DNA from: JALZKA01 sp033856515
Lineage (GTDB): Bacteria; Actinomycetota; Thermoleophilia; Solirubrobacterales; 70-9
DNA length: 64,000 nucleotides
Direction: 5' to 3'
Assembly: GCA_033856515.1 (NCBI GenBank)
Contig: JAWVEY010000034.1
Coordinates: 248,001 to 312,000, forward strand
Each line of letters opens with the position of its first letter. The first letter of the stretch is position 1. Under the pieces are notes generated by a model. It had not been told where the DNA came from. It saw only the letters and a program-made list of their open reading frames with translations, and did no database searches. The translations under genes and the position numbers were made by a program. Shown here one piece after another: positions 32,308-40,381 of the stretch.

Positions 32308-33261
32308 CTGCTTCCGCTCAAGCCTCCGATAAAGCCGCAACTCGCGCTGTCGAGAAAGGCCCTTCCGGAGGGCGAGGGTTGGGCTTATGAGCCGAAGTGG
32401 GATGGATTTCGGGCACTTGCCTTCGTCGACGGCGAGGATGTCTTCGTCCAGAGCCGCGGTGGCAAGCCGCTCCACCGCTACTTCCCGGAGCTCGACTTCC
32501 CAAAGGGCCAGTACATCCTGGACGGAGAGCTCGTGATCCTGGACTCGGACGGCCACGAGGTGTTCGACGCACTTCAGAACCGGATTCATCCCGCTGAGTC
32601 GCGCATCAACCGCCTCGCCGAGGAAACCCCCGCCATCTTTCGCGCCTTCGACCTGCTTGCGGTCGGAAAGAAGAACGCGACGAAGTTCACGCTGGCTGAG
32701 CGCCGCGAGGCGCTTGAGGGCCTGATCGACGGCTGGGACTCGCCAGGCTCGGTTGAGCTGACCCCCATCACTCAGGACCCGGCCGAAGCCGAGCCTTGGC
32801 TTCAGGGCGGCGAAGGCGTCATCGCGAAGGAGCTCGACTCGACGTACAAGCCGGGCGAGCGCAAGGGCATGGTGAAGATCAAGCGCGTGCGAACGGCTGA
32901 CGTCGTCGTGGCCGGCTGGCGCCCCGGTAAGGAGGAGAACACCGTCGGCGCACTCATCCTGGGCGTCTACGACGGCGACAACCTGCGAATAGTCGGCCAC
33001 ACCTCGGGCCTCACTGCCAAGCGGAAGCGCGAGCTGGTGAAAGAGCTGGCTCCGTACGAGACGGGCGAACGTGGCTCCGGCGACCCGAGCCGCTGGACCG
33101 GCGGTCGCGACCTCGAGTGGGTGGACCTGCGCCCCGAGCTCGTCGTCGAGATCACCTTCGACCACGTCTCGGCCAACCGCATCCGCCACGGCGCGAAGCT
33201 CGTGCGCTGGCGCGACGACAAGGACCCGCGCGAGTGCACCTTCGCCCAGCTCGAGCAGTAA
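32308..33261 (+). CDS. ligD: ATP-dependent DNA ligase (LigD-type), start codon unclear
   Basis: This 317-residue NHEJ-type ligase seals breaks using ATP. The catalytic lysine motif EPKWDGFR is near residue 30 (Lys codon at 32395), then DGELVILDSDGHEVFDALQN, EGVIAKELDS and VKIKRVRTADVVVAGW in the adenylation domain, with an OB-fold domain from about residue 215. Nothing in this frame between the upstream stop (32272) and 32533 is ATG, GTG or TTG. The first such codon lies downstream of the catalytic lysine. Family N-termini (LPLKPPIKPQLA) point to a start at about the CTG 32308. The gene may use CTG or be frame-disrupted. Confidence 0.82.
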   Translation: MLPLKPPIKPQLALSRKALPEGEGWAYEPKWDGFRALAFVDGEDVFVQSRGGKPLHRYFPELDFPKGQYILDGELVILDSDGHEVFDALQNRIHPAESRINRLAEETPAIFRAFDLLAVGKKNATKFTLAERREALEGLIDGWDSPGSVELTPITQDPAEAEPWLQGGEGVIAKELDSTYKPGERKGMVKIKRVRTADVVVAGWRPGKEENTVGALILGVYDGDNLRIVGHTSGLTAKRKRELVKELAPYETGERGSGDPSRWTGGRDLEWVDLRPELVVEITFDHVSANRIRHGAKLVRWRDDKDPRECTFAQLEQ

Positions 33262-33265
33262 CGAC

Positions 33266-33293
33266 GCCGGCCGCCCCCGAAGGAGCGGCCGGC
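33266..33293. terminator. GC hairpin after the ligase gene
   Basis: GCCGGCCGC (33266-33274) pairs perfectly with GCGGCCGGC (33285-33293), loop 10 bases, between the ligase stop and the convergent lipoprotein gene. A second perfect 7-bp inverted repeat (ACGGTCC/GGACCGT, 33311-33327) follows. Neither has a clear T-run on the + strand. Probable bidirectional terminator region. Confidence 0.55.
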
Positions 33294-33333
33294 AGCCTTA
33301 CGTCGAACGAACGGTCCCTAGGACCGTGCGCGC

Positions 33334-33723
33334 TTAGGGATTAGCCGCCTCGAGCTGCTTGACCGCCTCGTCGGCAGCGTCTTGGCAGATCTGGACTGCT
33401 GCTTCGACTGCTGAGTCGTCTCCACCCGCGGCCTCAGCCTGATCTCCGCATTGCTCGAGCGCGTCGGCTGCCTGTTGGCAAGCCGTGGCGGCAGCGTCTT
33501 CGCCTGGCGTCCCGGCGAACGCGTCCTCGCACTCACTAAGGAACGCGTCTGCGTCGACGCCGGACGACGAACTGTCGCTCGAACTGTCGTCGCTCGAGCT
33601 CGACTCCTCGGTCGCCGGCTCGTCACTAGAGCTCGAGTCGTCATCGTCGTCCCCACAGCCGACGGCGATGAGGCCGCAAGCCAGGAGCGCCATGAGCGCG
33701 AGCATCCACTTTGCGATTCGCAT
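33334..33723 (-). CDS. Small Asp/Ser-rich lipoprotein, copy A
   Basis: This 129-residue lipoprotein has a signal ending LIAVGC and a DDDDDSSSSDEPATEESSS linker. The folded-looking end contains paired cysteines in LSECEDAFAG, ATACQQAADALEQCGDQ and AVQICQDAADEA. AGGAGG lies upstream of the ATG. It is a clear paralogue of the next gene upstream (33801-34199), with the same layout of signal, linker and cysteine pattern. Function unknown. Both lie between the NHEJ ligase and polymerase genes. Confidence 0.8.
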   Translation of the reverse strand: MRIAKWMLALMALLACGLIAVGCGDDDDDSSSSDEPATEESSSSDDSSSDSSSSGVDADAFLSECEDAFAGTPGEDAAATACQQAADALEQCGDQAEAAGGDDSAVEAAVQICQDAADEAVKQLEAANP

Positions 33724-33800
33724 TCAATCCTCCTCTGTGTTACCCCCGCGGCGGACCGCCGCAAGACAGCGCGATCCTAAACGGGTTTGGCTCTCTCGGG

Positions 33801-34199
33801 TCAGCCGCCCAACGCCTCGAACTGCTTGACGGCGTCGTCCGCGGCCTGCTGACACAGGGCGATCGCGTCCGCGGCGAGGTCCTCGTCGCCTGAAGCGTTG
33901 GCCTGGTCTGCACACTGTTCGAGAGCGTCCGCAGCGTCCTCGCAAGCGGCGATGGCCGTATCGGCTCCGGGCGTGCCTTCAACGGTGTCCTCGCACGACG
34001 AGAGGAACTCGTCGACGTCGACGCTGGTTGCGCTCGAGTCGGAATCGGTATCGGTCGAGCTTGATTCGCCGGTGGCGCCGCTCTCCTCAGTCGTCGACGT
34101 GTCGCTCGAGCTGTCGTCGTCATCGCCACCGCAGCCGGCGGCGATCAGACCGCACGCGAGAAGCCCCACGAGCATCAAAATCCACTTGCTGTTCTTCAT
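33801..34199 (-). CDS. Small Asp/Ser-rich lipoprotein, copy B
   Basis: This 132-residue paralogue of the adjacent lipoprotein has the same signal pattern (MLVGLLACGLIAAGC), an acidic Ser/Thr linker and the cysteine-bearing C-terminal domain (LSSCEDTVEG, IAACEDAADALEQCADQ, IALCQQAADDA). The ATG at 34199 has GGAGGGTG upstream. A longer reading frame extends upstream to 34655, but that part is only the antisense of the LigD-polymerase gene. Probably co-transcribed with copy A. Confidence 0.8.
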   Translation of the reverse strand: MKNSKWILMLVGLLACGLIAAGCGGDDDDSSSDTSTTEESGATGESSSTDTDSDSSATSVDVDEFLSSCEDTVEGTPGADTAIAACEDAADALEQCADQANASGDEDLAADAIALCQQAADDAVKQFEALGG

Positions 34200-34254
34200 A
34201 CACCCTCCATAGATTCGTTTCCCAAAGACGAGACCGCCCTGGTGCCGGGCGATC

Positions 34255-35328
34255 CTACTTCTTGCGATCGCTCTTGCGGTCGCGATCTCGTGAAGGCTGC
34301 ACGCGCTTCGGCTCGCCGGGCATCTTCGGATAGTCCGGGGGGTACGGCATATCGCCCTCTCCTTCGGACTCGTCACGCTCATACATCTCGAGGAGCGGCG
34401 CGAGCGAATGGTGCTTGTCGTCGATCGCTTCGAACCGGTCGCCGACCTCAGCGAAGCGGGCCGGCATCGACTCCACGGTGAAGTCCTCCGGCTGAACGTC
34501 GGCAAGCTCGTCCCACTCAAGAGGCGCCGAGACCGGGGCGCCGGGCTTGGCGCGCACGCTGTATGGCGAAGCGATCGTGCGGTCGCGAGCATTCTGGTTG
34601 TAGTCGACGAAGACCGTCTCGCCGCGCTCCTCCTTCCACCACTTGGTCGTGACACGGCCGGGCATCCGCCGCTCGAGCTCGCGCCCGAACGCGATCGCCG
34701 CGTGGCGCACGTCGGTGAACGTCCACTTGGGCTCGATCCGGACGTAGATGTGGATGCCGCGCCCGCCCGAGGTCTTGGGAAAGCCCGTGATCTCGAGCTC
34801 GTCCAGCAAGGTCCTGGCTTCGCCGGCGACCCCGACCGCGTCGTCGAAGTCCGTCCCGGGTTGCGGATCGAGGTCGAGGCGGAGCTCGTCCGGGTGGTCG
34901 ACGTCGGTTCGTCTCACCGGCCAGGGGTGGAACGTGAGCGTGCCCATCTGGGCGCACCACGCGACGACGCCCAGCTCGGTCGGACAGACCTCGTCGGCGT
35001 TGCGGCCCGAGGGGAACTCGATCCGCGCTGTCTCCACCCAGTCGGGCGCGCCCTTCGGGATTCGCTTCTGGTAGAAGGCGTCGCCCTTGTGGCCCTCTCT
35101 CGTGGAGATGGTCATCCCCTCGTGGACCCCCTTCGGCCAGCGCTCTAGCGTGGTCGGGCGCTCGCGGAGTGCTCGCATGATCCCGTCGCCTACGGCCACG
35201 TAGTACTCGGCGATCTGGAGCTTCGTGATGTCGCCGGTCCGCTTCGTGGCCGGGAAGATGACCCGATCGGAGCTCGACACGCGGACCTCACGGCCGCCCG
35301 CCTCGATCATCGCGTCGTTCTTCGCCAT
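34255..35328 (-). CDS. LigD-type polymerase (primase-polymerase) domain protein
   Basis: This 357-residue stand-alone polymerase domain of bacterial NHEJ fills or extends DNA ends. Motifs: DRVIFPATKRTGDITKLQIA at the N-terminus, ELRLDLDPQPGTDF with the catalytic DxD-type aspartates, KTSGGRGIHIYVRI, then VFVDYNQNARDRTIASPYSV and RAKPGAPVSAPLEW. The C-terminus is Lys/Arg/Asp-rich. In many species this domain is fused to LigD ligase; here the two are separate genes on opposite strands about 1 kb apart, and no Ku gene is in the window. The ATG at 35328 is chosen by alignment to family starts. Confidence 0.85.
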   Translation of the reverse strand: MAKNDAMIEAGGREVRVSSSDRVIFPATKRTGDITKLQIAEYYVAVGDGIMRALRERPTTLERWPKGVHEGMTISTREGHKGDAFYQKRIPKGAPDWVETARIEFPSGRNADEVCPTELGVVAWCAQMGTLTFHPWPVRRTDVDHPDELRLDLDPQPGTDFDDAVGVAGEARTLLDELEITGFPKTSGGRGIHIYVRIEPKWTFTDVRHAAIAFGRELERRMPGRVTTKWWKEERGETVFVDYNQNARDRTIASPYSVRAKPGAPVSAPLEWDELADVQPEDFTVESMPARFAEVGDRFEAIDDKHHSLAPLLEMYERDESEGEGDMPYPPDYPKMPGEPKRVQPSRDRDRKSDRKK

Positions 35329-35405
35329 CGGGCCTGAGTCTGGCGAACACCCGCCGGCACTGTCTGGCGCTCGGTCGCTTTTTGGGCTAGGGTCGTCAAC
35401 GGGCC

Positions 35406-36980
35406 GTGGGTTCGCTACGCCACACCAGGGGGCTCTTTGCGGGGCTGGTTGCAGTCGTCGCTCTGGCGCTGCCCGCCAGCGCAGGCGCATTTCCGGGCGA
35501 GGTAACGGTCGCCGATTGCGTCTCGAGCGCCGGGAGCAACGGTTGCACGGATCCGGAGGCGAGCAACCTCGGCAGCGTCTACGGCCTGGCGATAAGACCG
35601 AACGGCGCCGATCTGTACACGACGACCCCGAATGACGGGGTCATTACCCAGTTCGACATCGGCCCGGACGGCGCGATCACCTACGGCTCGTGTGTGGGAG
35701 ACGGCGGGTTCGACACCTGCGCGGAGTTTCCCTTCGAAGAGCCGGTCAACGGCTTTCATTTCGAGGAGGCGCTGGTCGCCCCCGAAGGCAACACGCTCTA
35801 CCTACTGGGAACAGGAATCCCCAACGACCGGGTGTGGGACTTCGATCTCTCGGTGGCAGGCGTTGTGACATTCGATGGCTGCTTCGACGGCTACCTCGAT
35901 ACGTCGCCGTGCGACGGATTCGCCGCCGGCCTCGTAAACCCGAAGGGGATGGCGATCTCCGGCAGCGATTTCTATGTGACCGGTCACGACGGCGCCAGCT
36001 TTTTCCATCTGGTGCGGGGTGAGACGCCGCCGCTCGCGTTCGAAAGCTGCATCGGCGAAGGACCCCCGTGCAACAACATCGAGCACGCCTCCTATTACGG
36101 CCCGACCGGGATCGCCGTCGGTGCGGACGGCGACGACGTCTACGTCACCGCCGGCCAGGGGACGAGCGGCCCCGGCAACTGGCGCAGGGCGCTGACGTAC
36201 TTCGACGAGACAGAGGACGGCCTCAGGCCCAAGGATTGCTTCACAACGACCGGCGGAGAATGCGAGAAGGTCCCGTCCTTCGACGATCCAGCCGACATCG
36301 TTTTGAGTGAGGACGGCAAGAGCGCCTACGTGGCCTCTGGCGATCCCGCCGGCGACGGGGTCGGGTCGCTAACGCGCTTCAACCGGAAGGACAACGGGTC
36401 GCTCGAATACGCCGGGTGCTTCGCCTCAGACGATGAGGACGGCTGCAAGGCTCCGCCTCACGCCGGGGCGCTGGCAGGCGCGCGAAGCCTCGTGGTCACC
36501 AAGGACGGCTCCAGCGTCTATGTCGGAGGCAGCGCCGCCATCGTGGAGTTCAGACGCTCGCCGAACGGCAAGCTTGAGTTCGCCGGATGCGTTGCGAGTG
36601 AGGGCGAGTTCGGCTGCGACGACGCGGGCACCGGCGCTCTCGGAGTCGTCCGGCGGCTCGCGATTGCGCCCAACGAGACCGACCTTTACGCAACCGGCCT
36701 CGATGCCGTCCTTCACCTCGAGCGGGAGATACCGGAGTGCGAGGACGAGCCCGCCACTGCCTTCGGCACCGAAGGAGGCGACACGTTCAGCGGTGGTCCC
36801 GACGAAGACGTGATCGTTGCCCTGGGAGGCGACGACGAGGTCAATGGCTCGAGCGGAGACGACGTGCTTTGCGGCGGCAAGGGCAATGACGTGCTCAAGG
36901 GTGGCCCCGGGGACGACACCTGTATCGGAGGCCCAGGCAAGGACAAAGGCCCGGGCTGCGAAACGCGCCGCAGCCTCTAA
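35406..36980 (+). CDS. Secreted beta-propeller protein with C-terminal RTX-like repeats
   Basis: This 524-residue exported protein has a leader (GLFAGLVAVVALALPASAGA). A region of repeated blades follows (about 30-430), with motifs such as VYGLAIRPNGADLYTTT, LVVTKDGSSVYVGG and RRLAIAPNETDLYATG, each paired with GCVxxxGxxxC disulfide-like elements. The tail (about 455-520) holds glycine/aspartate nonapeptide repeats (GGDDEVNGSSGDDVLCGG, GGPGDDTC) of the hemolysin calcium-binding type. Probably a cell-surface or secreted protein. Start GTG. Partners and ligand are unknown. Confidence 0.8.
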   Translation: MGSLRHTRGLFAGLVAVVALALPASAGAFPGEVTVADCVSSAGSNGCTDPEASNLGSVYGLAIRPNGADLYTTTPNDGVITQFDIGPDGAITYGSCVGDGGFDTCAEFPFEEPVNGFHFEEALVAPEGNTLYLLGTGIPNDRVWDFDLSVAGVVTFDGCFDGYLDTSPCDGFAAGLVNPKGMAISGSDFYVTGHDGASFFHLVRGETPPLAFESCIGEGPPCNNIEHASYYGPTGIAVGADGDDVYVTAGQGTSGPGNWRRALTYFDETEDGLRPKDCFTTTGGECEKVPSFDDPADIVLSEDGKSAYVASGDPAGDGVGSLTRFNRKDNGSLEYAGCFASDDEDGCKAPPHAGALAGARSLVVTKDGSSVYVGGSAAIVEFRRSPNGKLEFAGCVASEGEFGCDDAGTGALGVVRRLAIAPNETDLYATGLDAVLHLEREIPECEDEPATAFGTEGGDTFSGGPDEDVIVALGGDDEVNGSSGDDVLCGGKGNDVLKGGPGDDTCIGGPGKDKGPGCETRRSL

Positions 36981-37016
36981 CACTCACCAATCGCCGCGAT
37001 GGTGAAGGATGTCGCC

Positions 37017-37922
37017 ATGGCTCCCGAAACCACGACGATGACTTACGAGCGCGACGGCCGGATCGCGCGCATCACCCTTGATCGGCCAGAGCGCGGAAAC
37101 GGGATCACCGCCGCGATGCCGCGCGAGCTCGCCGCTTGTGTCGAGCGGGCGAACCTCGACCCGGAGGTTCACGTGATCGCGCTGGCCGGCAACGGCACAG
37201 GTTTCTGCGGCGGCTACGACCTCGTGGAGTCGGCGGAGGGCATGGGCCTACAGGAGGACGACTCGGTGCCGGCGGGTTCGCCGATCGACCCTTTCGTCAT
37301 GGCGAAGAACCACGACCCGTCGGGGCAGTGGGACCCGGTCACCGACTACCAAATGATGTCGCGGAACGTGCGTGGCTTCATGAGCCTCTTCCACTCCGAG
37401 AAGCCGACGGTGTGCAAGGTGCACGGCTTCTGCGTCGCCGGCGGAACGGACATGGCGCTCTGCTCGGACCTCCTCGTGATCGAGGACAAGGCGAAGATCG
37501 GCTACCCGCCCGCTCGGGTGTGGGGCGTGCCAACCACCGCGCTTTGGGCTCACCGGGTCGGACCGGCGCGTGCCAAGCGCCTGCTGCTGACGGGCGACTC
37601 GTTGAGCGGCACCGAGGCGGCCGAGTGGGGGCTCGCGACCGAGGCGGCTCCGGCCGCCGAGCTCGACGGGGCCTTCGAGGGCCTGCTCGAGCGGATCGCC
37701 CGCGTGCCGATCAATCAGCTCGTCATGCACAAGCTCTTGGTGAACCAGGCGCTCTATGCCCAGGGGCTACACGCGACACAGGTCCTCGGCACCTTTTTCG
37801 ACGGGATCGCCCGCCACACGCCCGAGGGCTTTGAGTTCCAGCAGCGCGCTGCCGAGGCGGGATTCAAGGAGGCGGTGCGCGAGCGCGACGAGCCCTTCGG
37901 CGACTTCGGCCTCTCGCAGTGA
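37017..37922 (+). CDS. Enoyl-CoA hydratase/isomerase (crotonase family)
   Basis: This 301-residue crotonase-fold enzyme acts on acyl-CoA double bonds. Oxyanion and CoA-binding segments are VIALAGNGTGFCGGYDL and KVHGFCVAGGTDMALCSD. The active acidic residues expected in a hydratase are not obvious, so the exact reaction is open. The ATG at 37017 follows AAGGA with good spacing; a start at 36999 is possible. The long central insertion (about 80-110) and the C-terminal end are unlike the short FadB-type forms. It stands alone, next to the convergent vanZ-like gene. Confidence 0.87.
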   Translation: MAPETTTMTYERDGRIARITLDRPERGNGITAAMPRELAACVERANLDPEVHVIALAGNGTGFCGGYDLVESAEGMGLQEDDSVPAGSPIDPFVMAKNHDPSGQWDPVTDYQMMSRNVRGFMSLFHSEKPTVCKVHGFCVAGGTDMALCSDLLVIEDKAKIGYPPARVWGVPTTALWAHRVGPARAKRLLLTGDSLSGTEAAEWGLATEAAPAAELDGAFEGLLERIARVPINQLVMHKLLVNQALYAQGLHATQVLGTFFDGIARHTPEGFEFQQRAAEAGFKEAVRERDEPFGDFGLSQ

Positions 37923-37975
37923 TTCGAGTCCATCGCACACCCGGTCCTCGAGCCCTGCCTGAAGCCGGTGGACTC

Positions 37976-38368
37976 CTATCCGCCCTTGTGTGACTGGGTC
38001 CGTCGCGTAGACGCGTTGCCCCGCGCGTAGGCGGCGAGGAACAGGGCCGCCCAGATCCCCGCCGAGTCGACGATGACGTCGACGGGGTCTGACACCCGGC
38101 CAGGGACGAAGCTCTGGTGGATCTCGTCGGAGACCGCGAAAGCAAACGCGATCGCGGCGGCCACGGGCCACGCACGGGTGCCGATGAGCGGGCCGAGAGC
38201 CCAGATCCAGAGCGCGGCGAGCATCGCGTACTCGGCGAAATGGAGGACGACGTGCGCCCATTCGGGGATGTCGCCACCGCCGCTTTGCGCCGACGACCAG
38301 AAGATGAGGCCCATCAGCGCGAGTGGCGCTATAGCCCTCAACGAGGAGGTTCTGGTTGCCGAATTCAT
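37976..38368 (-). CDS. VanZ-family membrane protein
   Basis: This 130-residue protein has about four hydrophobic segments and the VanZ motif SDEIHQSFVPGRVSDPVDVI followed by VDSAGIWAALF. Family members can confer low-level teicoplanin resistance, but most are of unknown role in envelope biology. Its first bases overlap the long frame of the divergent Rpf gene, and I think the Rpf N-terminal extension is spurious. Confidence 0.87.
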   Translation of the reverse strand: MNSATRTSSLRAIAPLALMGLIFWSSAQSGGGDIPEWAHVVLHFAEYAMLAALWIWALGPLIGTRAWPVAAAIAFAFAVSDEIHQSFVPGRVSDPVDVIVDSAGIWAALFLAAYARGNASTRRTQSHKGG

Positions 38369-38457
38369 GCGTAGAGCCTGGCATGCCGACGAATAGGAGA
38401 GGCACGCTTACAAAACGCTCACACTCCACACACGATCTGTTAGCGTGCCCGCAGCTT

Positions 38458-38913
38458 TTGACCGATTGCAAGTCGACACCTGAAGGTCTGACTGCCGCCT
38501 CCGGAAACATCCGGACCGGCCTCGCCGTGGTCTCCATGATCGCGATGCTCACGCTCGGCACCGCCGTGACCGCCCTCGCCGGCGGCGGCGGCGTAGGTAC
38601 CGGCGGAGGAGGTGGCGGTGGAGGAGGCGGAGGCGCCGGCGGAGACCGCTACGACCGCGAGTGGGACTCGTTCTCCGCGAAGGACAAGAAGTGGGCCCAC
38701 AAGACCAGCTACTGCGAGTCCGGCGAGGATCCGAACATCCACGACCCGTCGGGCTCCTACCACGGCGCCTTCCAGTTCCTCAGGTCCACCTGGAAGACAA
38801 GCCCCATGTCGCCCGGCGGCGATCCGCATCGCTATTCGTGGAAGACCCAGGCAGTTGTCGCCGTCAAGCTGAAACACCGGCAGGGCTCGAGCCCTTGGCC
38901 TCAGTGCGGCTAG
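38458..38913 (+). CDS. Resuscitation-promoting-factor-like transglycosylase
   Basis: This 151-residue secreted protein (from the TTG at 38458) has a hydrophobic leader (GLAVVSMIAMLTLGTAVTAL) and a very Gly-rich linker of about 20 residues. A C-terminal Rpf domain follows: TSYCESGEDPNIHDPSGSYH, with catalytic Glu in CESG, then GAFQFLRSTWK and the late HRQGSSPWPQCG. Such proteins cleave peptidoglycan and promote growth from dormancy. The two cysteines in the domain should form the usual disulfide. An in-frame start 102 bases earlier would overlap vanZ and is doubtful. Confidence 0.82.
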   Translation: MTDCKSTPEGLTAASGNIRTGLAVVSMIAMLTLGTAVTALAGGGGVGTGGGGGGGGGGGAGGDRYDREWDSFSAKDKKWAHKTSYCESGEDPNIHDPSGSYHGAFQFLRSTWKTSPMSPGGDPHRYSWKTQAVVAVKLKHRQGSSPWPQCG

Positions 38914-38950
38914 CTCGATCCCGGTAGGACCTTCCTCGGGATCGACAGGC

Positions 38951-40381
38951 CTACGGCACGCGGTGGATCTCGAACAGGTTCGTGCCCAGCTCTTGGCGCG
39001 GCAGGCCTGCCGTAATGCCGATCAGGTCGCCTGAGTTGGCGACTCCCGTTTCGCGCGCGAGGCGTGAGCAGTCCTCGAGAAGCTGCGTGATGCCCGTCCA
39101 CTCCTCGGCGATCACGCACTGGACGCCGAACAGCAGGTTGAGGCGGCGGACCGTCTCGATCCGCGGCGAGACGGCAAGCACGGGGACCTTGGGCCGATGC
39201 GCCGAGACGACCCTGGCGGTGCGTCCCGAGCGGGTGGGCACGATCAGGGCGGCCAGCCCGAGCGTGTAGGTCGAGCCGACCGCTGCGCGCGCGACCGATC
39301 CGGCCACGTCGCCGTGGGATCCGGCGCGGTTGAACACCCAGTCCGCGTATGGAAGCTCGGGCTCTGTGGCGCGTGCGATTCGATCCATGACCCGAACCGC
39401 CTCGACCGGGTGTTCGCCGACCGCGGTCTCCTCTGAGAGCATCACGGCGTCTGTGCCCTGGTAGATCGCGTTGGCGACGTCTGAGACTTCGGCGCGGGTG
39501 GGGCGCGGCGACGAGACCATCGAGGCGAGCATCTGCGTCGCGGTGATGCATGGGCGCGAGTGCTTGCCTGACAGCGAGATCAGCCGGCGCTGGACGCTGG
39601 GAACCTGTTCCAAGGGAAGCTCGATCCCGAGGTCTCCGCGGGCGACCATGATTCCGGCGGTCGTCGCCTTGATGATCGCCTCTGCCCGCTCGGCCGCCTG
39701 CGGCTTCTCGATCTTCGCGAGCACGGGAATGTCCGCGCCGCTGGTGCGGATGCGCCGCTCGACCGGCTCCAGGTCCTCCGCACGCCTGACAAACGAAACG
39801 GCCAGGAGGTCGATCCCGTGCTTGATCGCAAAATCCACCCACGCCAGATCGTCGCGGCCCGCGGAGGGAAGCGTCACCTCCGCCCCGGGGAGGTTGAGAC
39901 CCTGGTGCGAGGAGACGGCGCCGCCCGCTTCGACGCGGCAGCGCACGGACCCCTCGAGCTTCTCCACCACGCTGAGGCGGATGCGCCCGTCGGCCAGGTA
40001 GATGTCACCGTCCTGGCGGACGGCCCGGGGCAGGCCATCCCACGAGACCGGCAGCGTCGAGGCGTCACCGACCACGTCCTCGGTCGTAATCGTCACCTCG
40101 GAGCCCACATCGAGGTTGACCACGCCGCCCTCAACGTCGCCCAGGCGTAGCTTCGGCCCCGGAAGGTCTCCAAGGATCCCGATCTCCTTGCCGCACGTCT
40201 TCGCCGCCTCGCGCGCCTTGACGACGTTCTGCGCGTGGTCCTCCTCGGTGCCGTGCGAGAAGTTGAATCGGAAGACGTCCGCGCCCGCGGTGATCAGCTC
40301 GCGCATCATCTCGACCGAGTTCGTGGCCGGGCCGATCGTGCAGACGATCTTCGTGCGGCGGATGTCGCTTGTCTCGGTCAT
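38951..40381 (-). CDS. pyk: Pyruvate kinase
   Basis: This 476-residue glycolytic enzyme makes ATP and pyruvate from PEP and ADP. Motifs are TKIVCTIGPATNSVEMMREL at the N-terminus, VFRFNFSHG, LAVSFVRRAEDLEPV, LAKIEKPQAAERAEAI and IMVARGDLGIELPLEQVPSV. TDAVMLSEETAVGEHPVEAV follows, and a C-terminal allosteric domain ends with LIGITAGLPRQELGTN. Length is normal. The start overlaps the stop of the P-type ATPase by 4 bases, so translation is coupled. Confidence 0.96.
   Translation of the reverse strand: MTETSDIRRTKIVCTIGPATNSVEMMRELITAGADVFRFNFSHGTEEDHAQNVVKAREAAKTCGKEIGILGDLPGPKLRLGDVEGGVVNLDVGSEVTITTEDVVGDASTLPVSWDGLPRAVRQDGDIYLADGRIRLSVVEKLEGSVRCRVEAGGAVSSHQGLNLPGAEVTLPSAGRDDLAWVDFAIKHGIDLLAVSFVRRAEDLEPVERRIRTSGADIPVLAKIEKPQAAERAEAIIKATTAGIMVARGDLGIELPLEQVPSVQRRLISLSGKHSRPCITATQMLASMVSSPRPTRAEVSDVANAIYQGTDAVMLSEETAVGEHPVEAVRVMDRIARATEPELPYADWVFNRAGSHGDVAGSVARAAVGSTYTLGLAALIVPTRSGRTARVVSAHRPKVPVLAVSPRIETVRRLNLLFGVQCVIAEEWTGITQLLEDCSRLARETGVANSGDLIGITAGLPRQELGTNLFEIHRVP

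Noticed and set aside
34200..34655. Upstream extension of the second lipoprotein frame
   Set aside because: It reads a different frame of the LigD-polymerase gene; the lipoprotein start at 34199 has a proper ribosome site and signal peptide.
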